Both the position numbers and the translations under genes were made by a program. From Candidatus Latescibacterota bacterium (GTDB lineage: Bacteria > Krumholzibacteriota > Krumholzibacteriia > WVZY01), in contig WVZY01000020.1 in the NCBI GenBank assembly GCA_011772205.1, positions 30,421-94,420 of the forward strand: a stretch of 64,000 nt of DNA, given 5' to 3'. Below the pieces are notes generated by a model. That model saw only the letters and a list, made by a program, of their open reading frames with translations. It was not told the origin of the DNA and searched no databases. Below are positions 1-8,464 of this stretch, in pieces (position 1 is the stretch's first letter; every line of letters starts with the position of its first letter).

Positions 1-247
1 CGATGTGCTCGACCGGGGAGGCCACGTTCTTTTCGCCATCGCCTCCAAACATTTTAATGTGGACTTTGTTTTGAGAAAGCGTCTCAAACGTCAGGGGCGC
101 CACGAACTCACAGGCCGCTTCCGTCATGACCACCCGTACTTCCGCCCCTTCGCCTTTCAGCAGTCGAAGCAGGTACACGGATTTATAAGCGGAAATCCCC
201 CCTGTTACTCCGAGGAGAATCTTCTTATTTTCGATCGCCCGCTTCAC
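1..247 (-). CDS. coaBC: Phosphopantothenoylcysteine decarboxylase / phosphopantothenate-cysteine ligase, N-terminal part (window edge)
   Basis: This is the start of a CoaBC (Dfp) protein, which makes 4'-phosphopantetheine from phosphopantothenate in coenzyme A synthesis. Only about 82 residues are inside the window. The visible part reads KKILLGVTGGISAYKS, the flavin-binding opening of the flavoprotein domain, followed by LLRLLKGEGAEVRVVMTEAA, which is typical of the family. I placed the start at a GTG at 247; in-frame TTG codons lie further upstream, so the exact start is uncertain. It is the last visible gene of the order yicC-gmk-rpoZ-coaBC, which is common in bacteria. The catalytic His and the ligase half lie outside the window. 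Confidence 0.85.
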   Translation of the reverse strand, partial: MKRAIENKKILLGVTGGISAYKSVYLLRLLKGEGAEVRVVMTEAACEFVAPLTFETLSQNKVHIKMFGGDGEKNVASPVEHI

Positions 248-323
248 CGGGAATGCATCCTGTTTCAACCTGTATCCATTCAAAAACTAAACCGGGCCGG
301 GAGAACCACGGCCCGATGACACG

Positions 324-620
324 TTACTCCTCTTCTTCGTCAAGCTGCAGTTCGACTTCCTCCTCCTCCACATACTCATATTTCACCTTGTTCTCGAGAA
401 GGCGCCTGAGCGCGATCGATGTGGGTTTCTTATCGATCTCGCCTTGTGCCCCTCGAACGAGGAGGGCGTTGATTCGGCGGGCCTCTTTCGCCATGATGCG
501 TACGGCTTCATACTTGTTTGCTACTACCTCAGTCAGTTTGTCGATGAGAACCACGTTTTTCACAAGAATGGCCTCGTGGGCCCTCCCCCCTTTCCGCTGT
601 TGATCTAGATATAATATCAC
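324..620 (-). CDS. rpoZ: DNA-directed RNA polymerase omega subunit
   Basis: The omega subunit helps assemble RNA polymerase by latching onto beta-prime. The diagnostic core VANKYEAVRIMAKEARRIN is present around residues 33-50, and the C-terminal tail is very acidic (runs of Glu and Asp), as often seen in this family. Length is 98 residues if the GTG at 620 is used; a GGGGAGG lies 11 bases upstream of it. A shorter form starting at GTG 563 (VKNVVLIDKL...) would fit the usual N-terminus equally well. The gene lies between gmk and coaBC in the same orientation, so it is very probably co-transcribed with them. Confidence 0.88.
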   Translation of the reverse strand: MILYLDQQRKGGRAHEAILVKNVVLIDKLTEVVANKYEAVRIMAKEARRINALLVRGAQGEIDKKPTSIALRRLLENKVKYEYVEEEEVELQLDEEEE

Positions 621-671
621 TTTCTCGAATACCTCCCCGATGAAAATGGGCCTGCTCCGTACACTGGAGCC

Positions 672-1289
672 TCAACCTCCGGATTCTCCCGTAAGGTTGC
701 CTAAAAACCGCTCTCTTTTGCAGCGCTCGGCCTGCACAATCCCTGTCAGCCGGTCTACTGCTCTCTCAACCGTATCGTTTACAACGAGATAGTCGTATGC
801 GCTCGACGCCTGGATCTCCTTCCGGGCATTTTCGAGCCGCTTTTGTATCTCGGATTCGGAGTCCTTTCCCCGCCCCCGAATGCGGGCTTCGAGATCTCCG
901 ATGGACGGTGGTAAGATAAATACCAACACGGCGTTGGGAAAGACCTTTTTGACGTTTATTCCCCCCTGCACATCGATGTTGAGAACGGGATCATACCCGC
1001 TCTCGAGCTGCTCTTCAACGAAGCGGCGGGGTGTGCCGTAGTAGTAACCGTGTACCTCGGCCCATTCGACGAGCTCCTCGGTCTTCATTGCGTTGAAAGC
1101 CGTTTTGTCCGTAAAAAAGTAATCTTCGCCTTCCACCTCGCCTCCCCTGGGGGCGCGGGTGGTCACAGAAATCGAGCGCCGGAGAAGCGAATCCTGATGC
1201 AGCAACTGATCGAGAAGAGTGTTCTTCCCTACTCCTGACGGGCCCGATATGACGATTGGAAATGGTTTCGAATTCCGCAAGAACCGCAC
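672..1289 (-). CDS. gmk: Guanylate kinase
   Basis: Guanylate kinase phosphorylates GMP to GDP with ATP in the cytoplasm. The P-loop GPSGVGKNT sits at residues 16-24, followed by the GMP-binding region (SVTTRAPRGGEVEGEDYFF) and VLNIDVQGG. The residue after the P-loop Lys is Asn where many homologues have Ser; other bacterial lineages carry Gly or Asp there, so this is not a sign of inactivity. Length (205 residues) is normal. The start is a GTG without a strong ribosome-binding site. The gene is 54 bases downstream of yicC and 51 bases upstream of rpoZ, in one operon. Confidence 0.95.
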   Translation of the reverse strand: MRFLRNSKPFPIVISGPSGVGKNTLLDQLLHQDSLLRRSISVTTRAPRGGEVEGEDYFFTDKTAFNAMKTEELVEWAEVHGYYYGTPRRFVEEQLESGYDPVLNIDVQGGINVKKVFPNAVLVFILPPSIGDLEARIRGRGKDSESEIQKRLENARKEIQASSAYDYLVVNDTVERAVDRLTGIVQAERCKRERFLGNLTGESGG

Positions 1290-1343
1290 CCCGCTATACC
1301 GCTTATACTGCTTCCCGGTACCGATGGTTTCATTTGCGGCGGC

Positions 1344-2219
1344 TCATTCGATATTCTGCACTTGCTCCCTCAGCTTCTCCGTCTCTTCTTTGAGATTTAC
1401 AACGAGGGATACGATCCCGGCATCGGAGGCTTTCGAGCTGATTGTTGTTGCCTCCCGATGAATTTCTTGCAGGAGATAGGTAAGCCGTTTGGAGACCGCT
1501 CCGCCTTCATCGAGGCATTTCTTGAACTGTGCGGTGTGGCTCTTCAACCGGGTGATTTCCTCCGTGAAGTCGAGCTTGTCGGCCAGAATCGCGATCTCGG
1601 TCATCCACCGGTCATTATCCACCTCAGCGCCGCCCATGATTTTCGAAAGGCGTTCTCTGAATGTCTCGGTGCGCTGTTTTATCACCGCGGGTGCGAGCTT
1701 TTCGATTTTTCCGGTGATGGTTCGCATCTCACCCAGCCGCCCCCTGAGATCCGCCTCCAGCGCTTTGCCCTCTTCCAGGCGCATCTTCCTACAAGCGTCG
1801 ATAGCCTGATCCAGCTCTTCCTTCACCACCAACCACAACTCTTCCGATCCACTCTCGTTCTCCTCTTTAACGAATACGTCGGGAAGCATCGCGAGAGTAT
1901 GCATGTCCACATTTGGAGAAAGACCGTGCTTATCGGCAAAATCCCTGAGCAGTGCCAGGTATTCCTCCATCAGTTGCGTGTTCACCTTTACTTTGGAATC
2001 CGGTTCGGTCGTTTCGGCGCTGATATTGATAGTGACTCTTCCCCGTGAGAATTTCGAACGAATGGCTTCCTTGATTTCCTGTTCCCGGTTGGCCAGCCCC
2101 TTGGGTGTCTTGATCGAAATGTCAAGGAAGCGGTGGTTGACGGTTCGTATTTCGACTGATACTCTCGCCGTTTGGTTGGCCACTTCCGCCTGGCCATAAC
2201 CGGTCATGCTGATCAACAT
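1344..2219 (-). CDS. yicC: YicC family endoribonuclease
   Basis: YicC/YloC proteins are conserved in most bacteria, and enterobacterial YicC has been described as an endoribonuclease. The protein opens with the hallmark MLISMTGYGQAEV, has the middle RTVNHRFLDISIK, and ends in the DUF1732 region with KCLDEGGAVSKRLTYLLQE and the closing VNLKEETEKLREQVQNIE. Length is 291 residues, as expected. The ATG at 2219 has a GGAG eight bases upstream. It is the first gene of the yicC-gmk-rpoZ-coaBC operon and has its own sigma-70 promoter at 2265-2293. Confidence 0.95.
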   Translation of the reverse strand: MLISMTGYGQAEVANQTARVSVEIRTVNHRFLDISIKTPKGLANREQEIKEAIRSKFSRGRVTINISAETTEPDSKVKVNTQLMEEYLALLRDFADKHGLSPNVDMHTLAMLPDVFVKEENESGSEELWLVVKEELDQAIDACRKMRLEEGKALEADLRGRLGEMRTITGKIEKLAPAVIKQRTETFRERLSKIMGGAEVDNDRWMTEIAILADKLDFTEEITRLKSHTAQFKKCLDEGGAVSKRLTYLLQEIHREATTISSKASDAGIVSLVVNLKEETEKLREQVQNIE

Positions 2220-2264
2220 TCCATGAACTCCTGTATTTGGGAGGGGGAAAAGTGCTGAAATTCG

Positions 2265-2293
2265 ATTCTATAGAGGACGTGCTGGCATGTCAA
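2265..2293 (-). promoter_or_regulatory. Sigma-70 promoter of the yicC-gmk-rpoZ-coaBC operon
   Basis: On the minus strand TTGACA (2293-2288) and TAGAAT (2270-2265) are separated by 17 bases. A start near 2258 would give a leader of about 40 bases before yicC. The -35 is a perfect consensus match. Confidence 0.75.
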
Positions 2294-2364
2294 CGGGTAA
2301 AATATAAGCTTACAAGGAGTTATTCATAACATACCAAGCGCTGCCATGCCAAGGATCACCTACA

Positions 2365-3996
2365 ATGAACCATTTCCTTCTCCATCTTCTCCTGCCGGCG
2401 CTCCAGAAAGATTTGATTGAAAAACGGATCGCCGGCATCGCGTGGCTCGAACCGATTTTCACGATCATGTTCACGACTCCCCGACAAAAACATTTCGTCG
2501 CGTTCCTCACCCACCCAGGACCATTTTGCTTCCTTGCTGAGGAAAATCCTATCGCAGATTGCAACGCAGACATTGTGCTCGAAGCAGCCACCGGCGCCAG
2601 AGTGACTGGCGTGTCGATCCCGGCGGCGGACAGAACCCTGCTCTTTGCGCTGTCTGCACGGAGAAGCAAGATCGCATTGTCCCTCTCGCTGTATGGCACA
2701 AGCGGCAGGGCAGTTATTTCTCGAGATGACCGCGTGATCTCAACTGTAGGGTCCATGGGAAGCCCGCTCACCTCGCAGGATGCAGCCCCGGGTATGCTCC
2801 TTCCCCTGGCCACTTCCGGGGCGCATGAGCTGGCCGCAGCCCTTGAGAGCGGCCAATCCCCGCGCGAGCGCTTTCCTGGTCTCGAGCCGGAACTCATCGA
2901 CGCCTTCGCCTTGCCTTCCGGCGATTGCGACGTGCCGAATCTGCTCCGTTTTCGTGATGGAGTACTCCAGGGTAAGCAGCCTTTCTCTCTCGCAGCCCGC
3001 AGGTCCATGGCCAGCGCTTTCCCGATCCCACCTTCACGAGCTGTCGGAAGAGAAGGGATGACCGTCATGGGGCCGTTCGAAATCGGCGAGGAGGCCTGCC
3101 GCCACCTTGGGGAGCGCCTGCTTCCAGCGGCATTCAACATCATTGTCTCCAGACGCACAAAACCGATTCGCAAGCGGCTTGCTTCGAGGAAAGCGCTTTG
3201 CTCGAAACTTCAGAACGAACTCGAGATCGCCAAAAATCACTCCAAGCTCCGCAGGGAAACCGAGGCGCTAGCAGCTTACCAATCACGCATCTCCCCGAGA
3301 GCATCACATGTGGAACTGCCGAACCCGTATGAACCCACGGCATCGTTATCGATCGCATTGAATCCATCGATCCCGCTCCAGGATCAAATTCGGAAGCGTT
3401 TCAAAAAAGCGGCGAAGCTCGAAAGGAGCGTAAAGAGAATCCGCCGGCGGCTACGTGAGATCGAGGGTGAAATCCAAACATTGCAAACAGCGCTCGAGGC
3501 CGATAAAGCCTCTCATTCGTTGTCAGAGACGCTCGGTAACATTGACCGTGTCGTCTCGGACTTGGGATTTGCTCCCCACCGCGGCAGGACAATCGGAAGG
3601 AAAAAAAAGGAAAAGCAGTATCGCCGGTTCGACCTCGATCCAGTATGGTTTGTGCTCGTTGGGAGAAACAACCAGGAGAACGACGAGATCACTTTCCGCA
3701 TCGCAGGGCCGAACGACCTTTGGCTCCACGCCCAGAACGTCCCCGGCTCACACGTGGTCCTCAAATCGAGAGGCACAGAGGGGAATCCCCCAGCGAGAGT
3801 TCTCGAGGCGGCAGCCGGGATCGCCGCATTCTACTCGAGATCCCGCTACTCTTCGCTCGTGCCAGTCGTCTATACGCGCCGCAAATATGTCCGCAAGCCC
3901 AAAAAAGCTTCCCCCGGCAAGGTCATCTGCGAGCGAGAAAAAACAATTTTCGCCGAACCTATCTTACCAACCGAAGAAAACCCGAGAGATTCTTAG
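2365..3996 (+). CDS. rqcH: NFACT family ribosome quality control protein (RqcH/Rqc2-like)
   Basis: RqcH binds obstructed 50S subunits that still hold peptidyl-tRNA and adds C-terminal alanine tails that mark the stalled product for degradation. The N-terminal NFACT-N domain carries an adjacent Asp-Arg pair (D89-R90, in PAADRTLLF), which corresponds in position to the DR pair needed for tRNA recruitment in the Bacillus protein. A helical, charged middle (about residues 300-395) follows, then the NFACT-R domain with GPNDLWLHAQNVPGSH near residues 450-465 and YTRRKYVRKPKKASPGKV near the end. At 543 residues it is close to the family norm. It diverges from the yicC operon, and its ribosome-binding site is weak. 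Older databases call this family fibronectin-binding protein. Confidence 0.88.
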   Translation: MNHFLLHLLLPALQKDLIEKRIAGIAWLEPIFTIMFTTPRQKHFVAFLTHPGPFCFLAEENPIADCNADIVLEAATGARVTGVSIPAADRTLLFALSARRSKIALSLSLYGTSGRAVISRDDRVISTVGSMGSPLTSQDAAPGMLLPLATSGAHELAAALESGQSPRERFPGLEPELIDAFALPSGDCDVPNLLRFRDGVLQGKQPFSLAARRSMASAFPIPPSRAVGREGMTVMGPFEIGEEACRHLGERLLPAAFNIIVSRRTKPIRKRLASRKALCSKLQNELEIAKNHSKLRRETEALAAYQSRISPRASHVELPNPYEPTASLSIALNPSIPLQDQIRKRFKKAAKLERSVKRIRRRLREIEGEIQTLQTALEADKASHSLSETLGNIDRVVSDLGFAPHRGRTIGRKKKEKQYRRFDLDPVWFVLVGRNNQENDEITFRIAGPNDLWLHAQNVPGSHVVLKSRGTEGNPPARVLEAAAGIAAFYSRSRYSSLVPVVYTRRKYVRKPKKASPGKVICEREKTIFAEPILPTEENPRDS

Positions 3997-4444
3997 ATAA
4001 TCGGTCCGAAAAAAAACGGAGGAAGCACGCAAGACGTGCTTCCTCTCAATCCAAGAGGATAATACGCAAGCGGAATCACGCTAAGGGCAAGGGCTATGAT
4101 TCACCGGCTTGACGAGCCACTCAGGGGGAAGGCGACAGGCTAGCGCCTGTCCTCGGTAGAATCTTGGCATAGCTGCCCGTATCACCCTCCATGGAACCGC
4201 ATCTTCCCTCTTCCCGAAGTTCCTCGGTTTCGAGGACTACAGCTGACTCATGCGGCAAAGTCAGCATGCTAGAGGCAGATAGGATCACTGCAATAATTAT
4301 TCCAGGTGAGGGCACAACATTGCATGCAGCGGCACAATAACTTGTTGAAGATAAAGAGATTGGGAGGGGAGGTAATCTTCCCCTAAAACTGTGCTTCTTA
4401 CTCTTGAGAGATTCGTAAAAATATTTTACGACAGTAAGATTATT
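3997..4444. other. Intergenic stretch of 448 bases with hairpins
   Basis: No convincing gene lies here. A 64-codon minus-strand frame starting with GTG at 4315 has a hydrophobic beginning but no ribosome-binding site and no recognisable homology, so I do not call it. The stretch contains the terminator-like hairpin at 4009-4046 and a second hairpin, gacaggc-tagc-gcctgtc, at 4134-4151. It is most simply the long 3' untranslated region of the minus-strand gene at 4445-4834. Confidence 0.5.
4009..4046 (-). terminator. Rho-independent terminator, minus-strand direction
   Basis: A perfect 9-base stem (4021-4029 with 4035-4043, loop of five) extends by two further pairs and one wobble pair. On the minus strand it is followed, two bases on, by eight consecutive T residues (4016-4009). 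It points away from rqcH, so it serves minus-strand transcription coming from the gene at 4445-4834 or from a small RNA in between. Confidence 0.7.
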
Positions 4445-4834
4445 TTACTTTTCGGTGTACCCTGATTCCGTATCGAGAATGACGGTCCAGGGATCATCTG
4501 GTGGCTCTCCTGAATAGAGCTCTGAATTCCAGTTCACCCAAAGGATCTGGAGTTCGCTTCCCCCCGCGTTAGGGATGACATCTCTAAATTCGCCTCGTGC
4601 AAGCCGGACTTTGACCGTGATGCGGATCTTGTTGATATCCGTGGCCATAAATGTCACTTGGAGAGACGTGCTCGTGGTGAAGATGAAGTTCTGTCCGGCA
4701 TACGACACGTGTGTGGTCCCAGGCAGAATGAATTTCTCCATCTTCTGCGGAAGCTGGCCAAAAAGTGCCGCTGCGGGGATCAAAATGGCGAGAACCAGCA
4801 GGCATACGAACGAGAATTTCAACACCATTCTCAT
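4445..4834 (-). CDS. Secreted protein of unknown function
   Basis: I do not recognise this 129-residue protein. It has a clear signal peptide (basic start, hydrophobic core FVCLLVLAILIPAAAL, likely cleavage after about residue 25). The mature part is about 100 residues, predominantly beta-like by its alternating pattern, with no Cys pairs and no transmembrane helix. The ATG has a strong GGAGG eight bases upstream (4847-4843). An extended -10 promoter lies about 150 bases upstream, and a terminator lies 400 bases downstream, so it appears to be a monocistronic gene with long untranslated ends. It is probably periplasmic or surface-exposed; no role can be assigned. Confidence 0.6.
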   Translation of the reverse strand: MRMVLKFSFVCLLVLAILIPAAALFGQLPQKMEKFILPGTTHVSYAGQNFIFTTSTSLQVTFMATDINKIRITVKVRLARGEFRDVIPNAGGSELQILWVNWNSELYSGEPPDDPWTVILDTESGYTEK

Positions 4835-4984
4835 CGCTTTTTCCTCCCCCCCAGAGTGCAGGATGACAAAAGCGGCTCGGTTTAGATATATCCGATCCCC
4901 ATTATCTCAAATGAAGGTAGTGATGTCGCACAAAGATGAGAACCTCGCCCCAAGACCGGGAATCGAAATAGCAAATTATATATT

Positions 4985-4993
4985 ATTATAGCA
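4985..4993 (-). promoter_or_regulatory. Extended -10 promoter of the secreted orphan gene
   Basis: The minus strand reads TGCTATAAT (4993-4985), a perfect -10 hexamer with the TGn extension. No good -35 is seen, which is usual for extended -10 promoters. The leader to the ATG at 4834 would be about 145 bases. Confidence 0.55.
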
Positions 4994-5031
4994 CATTTCT
5001 CCTTACGACGAAAGACCTAATCGTTATTTTT

Positions 5032-6960
5032 TCATAGCTTACGGGGTCCCGCTCTTCCGGGGTCCCCGCAATTCCTGAATCGCCAGCTGGAAAAACCAGG
5101 ACCTTTTTCCCGCATGTTCGCCACACGCAAGGTGACTTTCTCGGCATCCATGAGTTCCAAGAGCGGGATTGCGTGTTTTCTCGTCAGGTCGCAGGCCTTT
5201 TTGAAATCCGCCACCGAGATTTGATGGTGCTTCTCGAAGAGTGTCTCGAGCTTCGACAAACAAGTCAAGAGCGCTTCCCTGTGAATAAATCCATCTGCGC
5301 CGACTGCAACGACGCGTCCTTCGTCTCTCAAATATTGGATGGCATCGACAAGCGGGCTTTCTCCAGTCCACTTTTCCTCGATTTCCTTCCGCGTCAAAAA
5401 CAGAAGGCCTGCCGATCTGAGGATCTGTTCCAAGCGTTCCATTTCACGTTGGAGTTTTTCGGGCAAGGAAAAGATCTCGCTCTGAGATCTCACCCTGTTC
5501 CGTTTCACGTAGACCGGTTGGTATTTGCCGAGTTCTTCGAGCGCACGGTTGAAAACCAGCATTGGATGGGGGAAACGGGTTTTCTGACGGAGCTCCTCTT
5601 TGTCGATGCCGTAACGGAGTGGGTAGGCCTCGCAGTAGCTTCTAGCGAGGGCAGAGACTTTTTCGGCGAGCGCGTCAAGTGCGTTACGGTGAAAAGCAAT
5701 GCCTTCGATGACGATGACGTCCCCTTTCTCGACGAGCGGCCGCAGTGCGCTTGCATCAAGGTCTTTTTCGCGCGCGCCCTTGAGCTCCGCGATGCGAATG
5801 GCCTTTAGCAATGTCTCTTCCGGCGCTCCTCGCATCAACAACTGGAGGTCCTCGAGAACAGACGGATCATGCCGTTTGTGTCTCACCGCATGAGGAGCCA
5901 GCACCTTCCCGCCGCCCATTACACGTACTGGAGAATACTTTCTGATGACAAAGGAATCGCCGTCACCGGGCACAATGGAAGATTCCAACCGGAACTGCGC
6001 AAAAGCGCTTTCCCCGGACCGGAGAACATTCCGATCGAGCAGAACGGCTCGGCCCAATACTTCCTTCGCTCCATGGTGAAACCGGATCCGTTCCCTGTTC
6101 TTGAGCTCGAAGTTTGCGTACGTTCCCAAACGAATATGCGCATCTATCATCTCACTTGGACGGAATTGAGCGGGGCTTACCAGCATATCTCCCCGCGACA
6201 TTTCGTTCAGTTTGATCCCCTGGAGCGCGATCGCCAACCGCTCTCCAGCCACACCTTTTTCTATCTTGGTATTAAAACTCTGAAGCTCCCTCACACGGAC
6301 TTTTTTCCCGGAGGGAAGCAATTCGAGCGTGTCTCCCACTTTTACCATGCCGGAATAACAGCTGCCCGTGATGACGACCCCAATACCCTTTCGATGGAAT
6401 ATCCGGTCCACCGGCAAGCGGAAAGGACCGTTGGTATCGCGACTCTCGAAATCAGCGGTGAGCGTCTTGAGTTCTCTTTTTAGGGATTCTATTCCCTCAC
6501 CTGTCCTGGCAGAAGTCTCGACAATAGGGGCGCTTTCGAGAAAAGTTCCCTCCACGAGTTCTTCGATCTCATCCTTCAGAATCAGCTTCATATCTTCGCT
6601 GGCGAGATCACATTTCGATATGACCACAATGCCGACGGGGATCGACAGTGATGAAAGCACTTCGAGATGCTCCTTTGTCTGGGGCATCACGCCTTCGTCT
6701 GCCGCAACGAGCAGAAGCGCCATGTCGATGCCCACCGATCCCGCCACCATCTTCTTCACGAACCGTTCGTGGCCAGGTGCATCGATGATTCCGATGAATG
6801 TATCTTCACCCAGCGCCAGTGGGGCGAAACCTAACTCGATCGAGATGCCCCGCTCTTTTTCTTCCTTGAGCCGGTCGGTATCCCTGCCCGTCAGCGCCTT
6901 GACGAGTTCAGTTTTTCCATGATCGACGTGGCCAGCGGTTCCTAGAATATAATGTCTCAT
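5032..6960 (-). CDS. selB: Selenocysteine-specific elongation factor
   Basis: SelB delivers selenocysteinyl-tRNA to UGA codons that carry a SECIS hairpin. The GTPase domain shows G1 GHVDHGKT (residues 10-17), G3 DAPGHERF and G4 SKCD. The switch region DRLKEEKERGISIELGFA is the SelB form, not the EF-Tu form. The C-terminal half is a set of winged-helix domains (about residues 390-630) that bind the mRNA hairpin, ending in TRKHAIPLLELMDAEKVTLRV. Length is 642 residues from the ATG at 6960; an in-frame ATG at 6969 is also possible. It lies 112 bases downstream of murA in the same direction. No selA, selD or tRNA-Sec gene is in the window. Confidence 0.93.
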   Translation of the reverse strand: MRHYILGTAGHVDHGKTELVKALTGRDTDRLKEEKERGISIELGFAPLALGEDTFIGIIDAPGHERFVKKMVAGSVGIDMALLLVAADEGVMPQTKEHLEVLSSLSIPVGIVVISKCDLASEDMKLILKDEIEELVEGTFLESAPIVETSARTGEGIESLKRELKTLTADFESRDTNGPFRLPVDRIFHRKGIGVVITGSCYSGMVKVGDTLELLPSGKKVRVRELQSFNTKIEKGVAGERLAIALQGIKLNEMSRGDMLVSPAQFRPSEMIDAHIRLGTYANFELKNRERIRFHHGAKEVLGRAVLLDRNVLRSGESAFAQFRLESSIVPGDGDSFVIRKYSPVRVMGGGKVLAPHAVRHKRHDPSVLEDLQLLMRGAPEETLLKAIRIAELKGAREKDLDASALRPLVEKGDVIVIEGIAFHRNALDALAEKVSALARSYCEAYPLRYGIDKEELRQKTRFPHPMLVFNRALEELGKYQPVYVKRNRVRSQSEIFSLPEKLQREMERLEQILRSAGLLFLTRKEIEEKWTGESPLVDAIQYLRDEGRVVAVGADGFIHREALLTCLSKLETLFEKHHQISVADFKKACDLTRKHAIPLLELMDAEKVTLRVANMREKGPGFSSWRFRNCGDPGRAGPRKL

Positions 6961-7072
6961 AGTTCGCATCCAGCTTCGGATTGCTCTCAGGCTCCCGATC
7001 GAGCACCCTTCACTTCACCATTTCCGAGCGATATTCCAAGCGGCACGGTCCGATGACAGCACCCAGGCGGTG

Positions 7073-8326
7073 CTAATCCGAAACGCGCTGTATCTCAGCA
7101 CCCAGCCCACGCAGCTTTTCCACTATTCGATCGTATCCTCTGTCGATGTGATAGACGCGAAGGACTTCGGTGGTTCCTTCCGCGACGAGCCCCGCGAGAA
7201 TCAACGCAGAACTCGCCCGGATGTCCGTCGCCATCACGGGCGCTCCCTGGAAGGACGGCACGCCGTTGATAACGGCGAGGTTGCCGTCGAGACGGATGTC
7301 CGCCCCGAATCGCCGGAGCTCCGGAACGTGGGTGAACCGATCCGGATAGATCGTATCTTTTATCGTACTGAATCCTTTCGCGCGGCAGAGGACGGCCATA
7401 ATTTGCGCCTGCATATCCGTTGGAAATCCCGGATATTCCCTCGTAACGATGTGCCCGGGCTCGGCCCGCTTCGGCCCCTCGACCAAAACGCTTTCGTTTT
7501 CTATTTTGATCTCTGCCCCGCTGGCTTTCAGCGCATTGAAAACGGCTTCCATGTGCGACGGGTCACACCGGTGCAAGCGAACGGAGCCGCCGGTGATGAC
7601 CGCCGCGGCGGCATACGTCCCCGCCTCGATTCTGTCAGGAATCACTCGGTGGCGGAAAGGATTTAGACTCTGGGTGCCCTCAATGGTTAGCGTCGAGGTG
7701 CCAATGCCATCGATAGCGACGCCTCCAGAAACCAGAGCCTTGGCGAGCTCGGATACCTCCGGTTCCAGCGCTGCATTGCGGATGACCGTCGTTCCCCTGG
7801 CAAGGGACGCAGCCATCATTGCGTTGGCCGTGGCGCCTACGCTCGATACGGGAAAAGCGATCTCGGTCCCTTTTAGCCGTTTTGAACTGGCATAAATGTA
7901 ACCGTGATCGAGCTTGACTCGCGCTCCCAACCGCTCGATCGCCATCAGGTGCAGGTCGATCGGTCTCGGACCCCAGGCACAACCCCCGGGCAGGCTTACC
8001 CTCGCCTTACCATGCGTGGCGAGAAGCGAGCCCAGCACATAGATGGAAGCACGCATGGTACGAACCAGATCGTAAGGCGCTTCGATCCCGTTTGCGCTCT
8101 TGGTATTGATCGAGAGCACGCTGCCATCGAGACTCGCTTCTGCGCCGAGGATCCGGAGCAATTTGATCATCGTCCGGACATCTCTCAAATCCGGAACGTT
8201 TTCTATGGCACTCTCGCCGCGGGCAAGGAGCGAGGCCGCCATAAGAGGAAGAACTGCGTTCTTGGCGCCGCTGATTTCTACATCGCCCTGCAGCCTGCGC
8301 GGTCCCTGGATTATGAACTTGTCCAT
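7073..8326 (-). CDS. murA: UDP-N-acetylglucosamine 1-carboxyvinyltransferase
   Basis: MurA transfers enolpyruvate from PEP to UDP-GlcNAc, the first committed step of peptidoglycan synthesis. The catalytic loop PGGCAWGPRPIDLH has the active-site Cys (C116), which is the fosfomycin target. The N-terminal GAKNAVLPLMAASLL and the later EYPGFPTDMQAQ also match the family. Length is 417 residues, as usual. The ATG has an AGGAG nine bases upstream. It lies between prmC and selB in the same orientation. Confidence 0.97.
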   Translation of the reverse strand: MDKFIIQGPRRLQGDVEISGAKNAVLPLMAASLLARGESAIENVPDLRDVRTMIKLLRILGAEASLDGSVLSINTKSANGIEAPYDLVRTMRASIYVLGSLLATHGKARVSLPGGCAWGPRPIDLHLMAIERLGARVKLDHGYIYASSKRLKGTEIAFPVSSVGATANAMMAASLARGTTVIRNAALEPEVSELAKALVSGGVAIDGIGTSTLTIEGTQSLNPFRHRVIPDRIEAGTYAAAAVITGGSVRLHRCDPSHMEAVFNALKASGAEIKIENESVLVEGPKRAEPGHIVTREYPGFPTDMQAQIMAVLCRAKGFSTIKDTIYPDRFTHVPELRRFGADIRLDGNLAVINGVPSFQGAPVMATDIRASSALILAGLVAEGTTEVLRVYHIDRGYDRIVEKLRGLGAEIQRVSD

Positions 8327-8464
8327 CGTTCGACTCTCCTGGCGGTAGTCCCGAGGCTCACATTCGCATCATTAGAGGGCAACGATTCCCTTCTTCTCCA
8401 GCAGTCATTGTATTGAAATCCTTTCGTGCGTTCGAGAGGAATCCGCAGAAGGGTTGAGGAAGAA

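Noticed and set aside
1200..1245. Guanylate kinase P-loop with Asn after the Lys (GKNT)
   Set aside because: This position varies (Ser, Gly, Asp) in active guanylate kinases; the rest of the enzyme is normal.
2310..3173. 287-codon minus-strand frame opposite rqcH
   Set aside because: Antisense shadow that also covers the yicC promoter; Ser- and Arg-rich with no family match.
4121..4315. 64-codon minus-strand frame with a hydrophobic start
   Set aside because: GTG start, no ribosome-binding site, and it lies in a hairpin-bearing untranslated region.
4950..4975. tRNA-like T-arm (gggaatcgaaa)
   Set aside because: No acceptor, D or anticodon stems can be formed around it; the window shows no tRNA gene.
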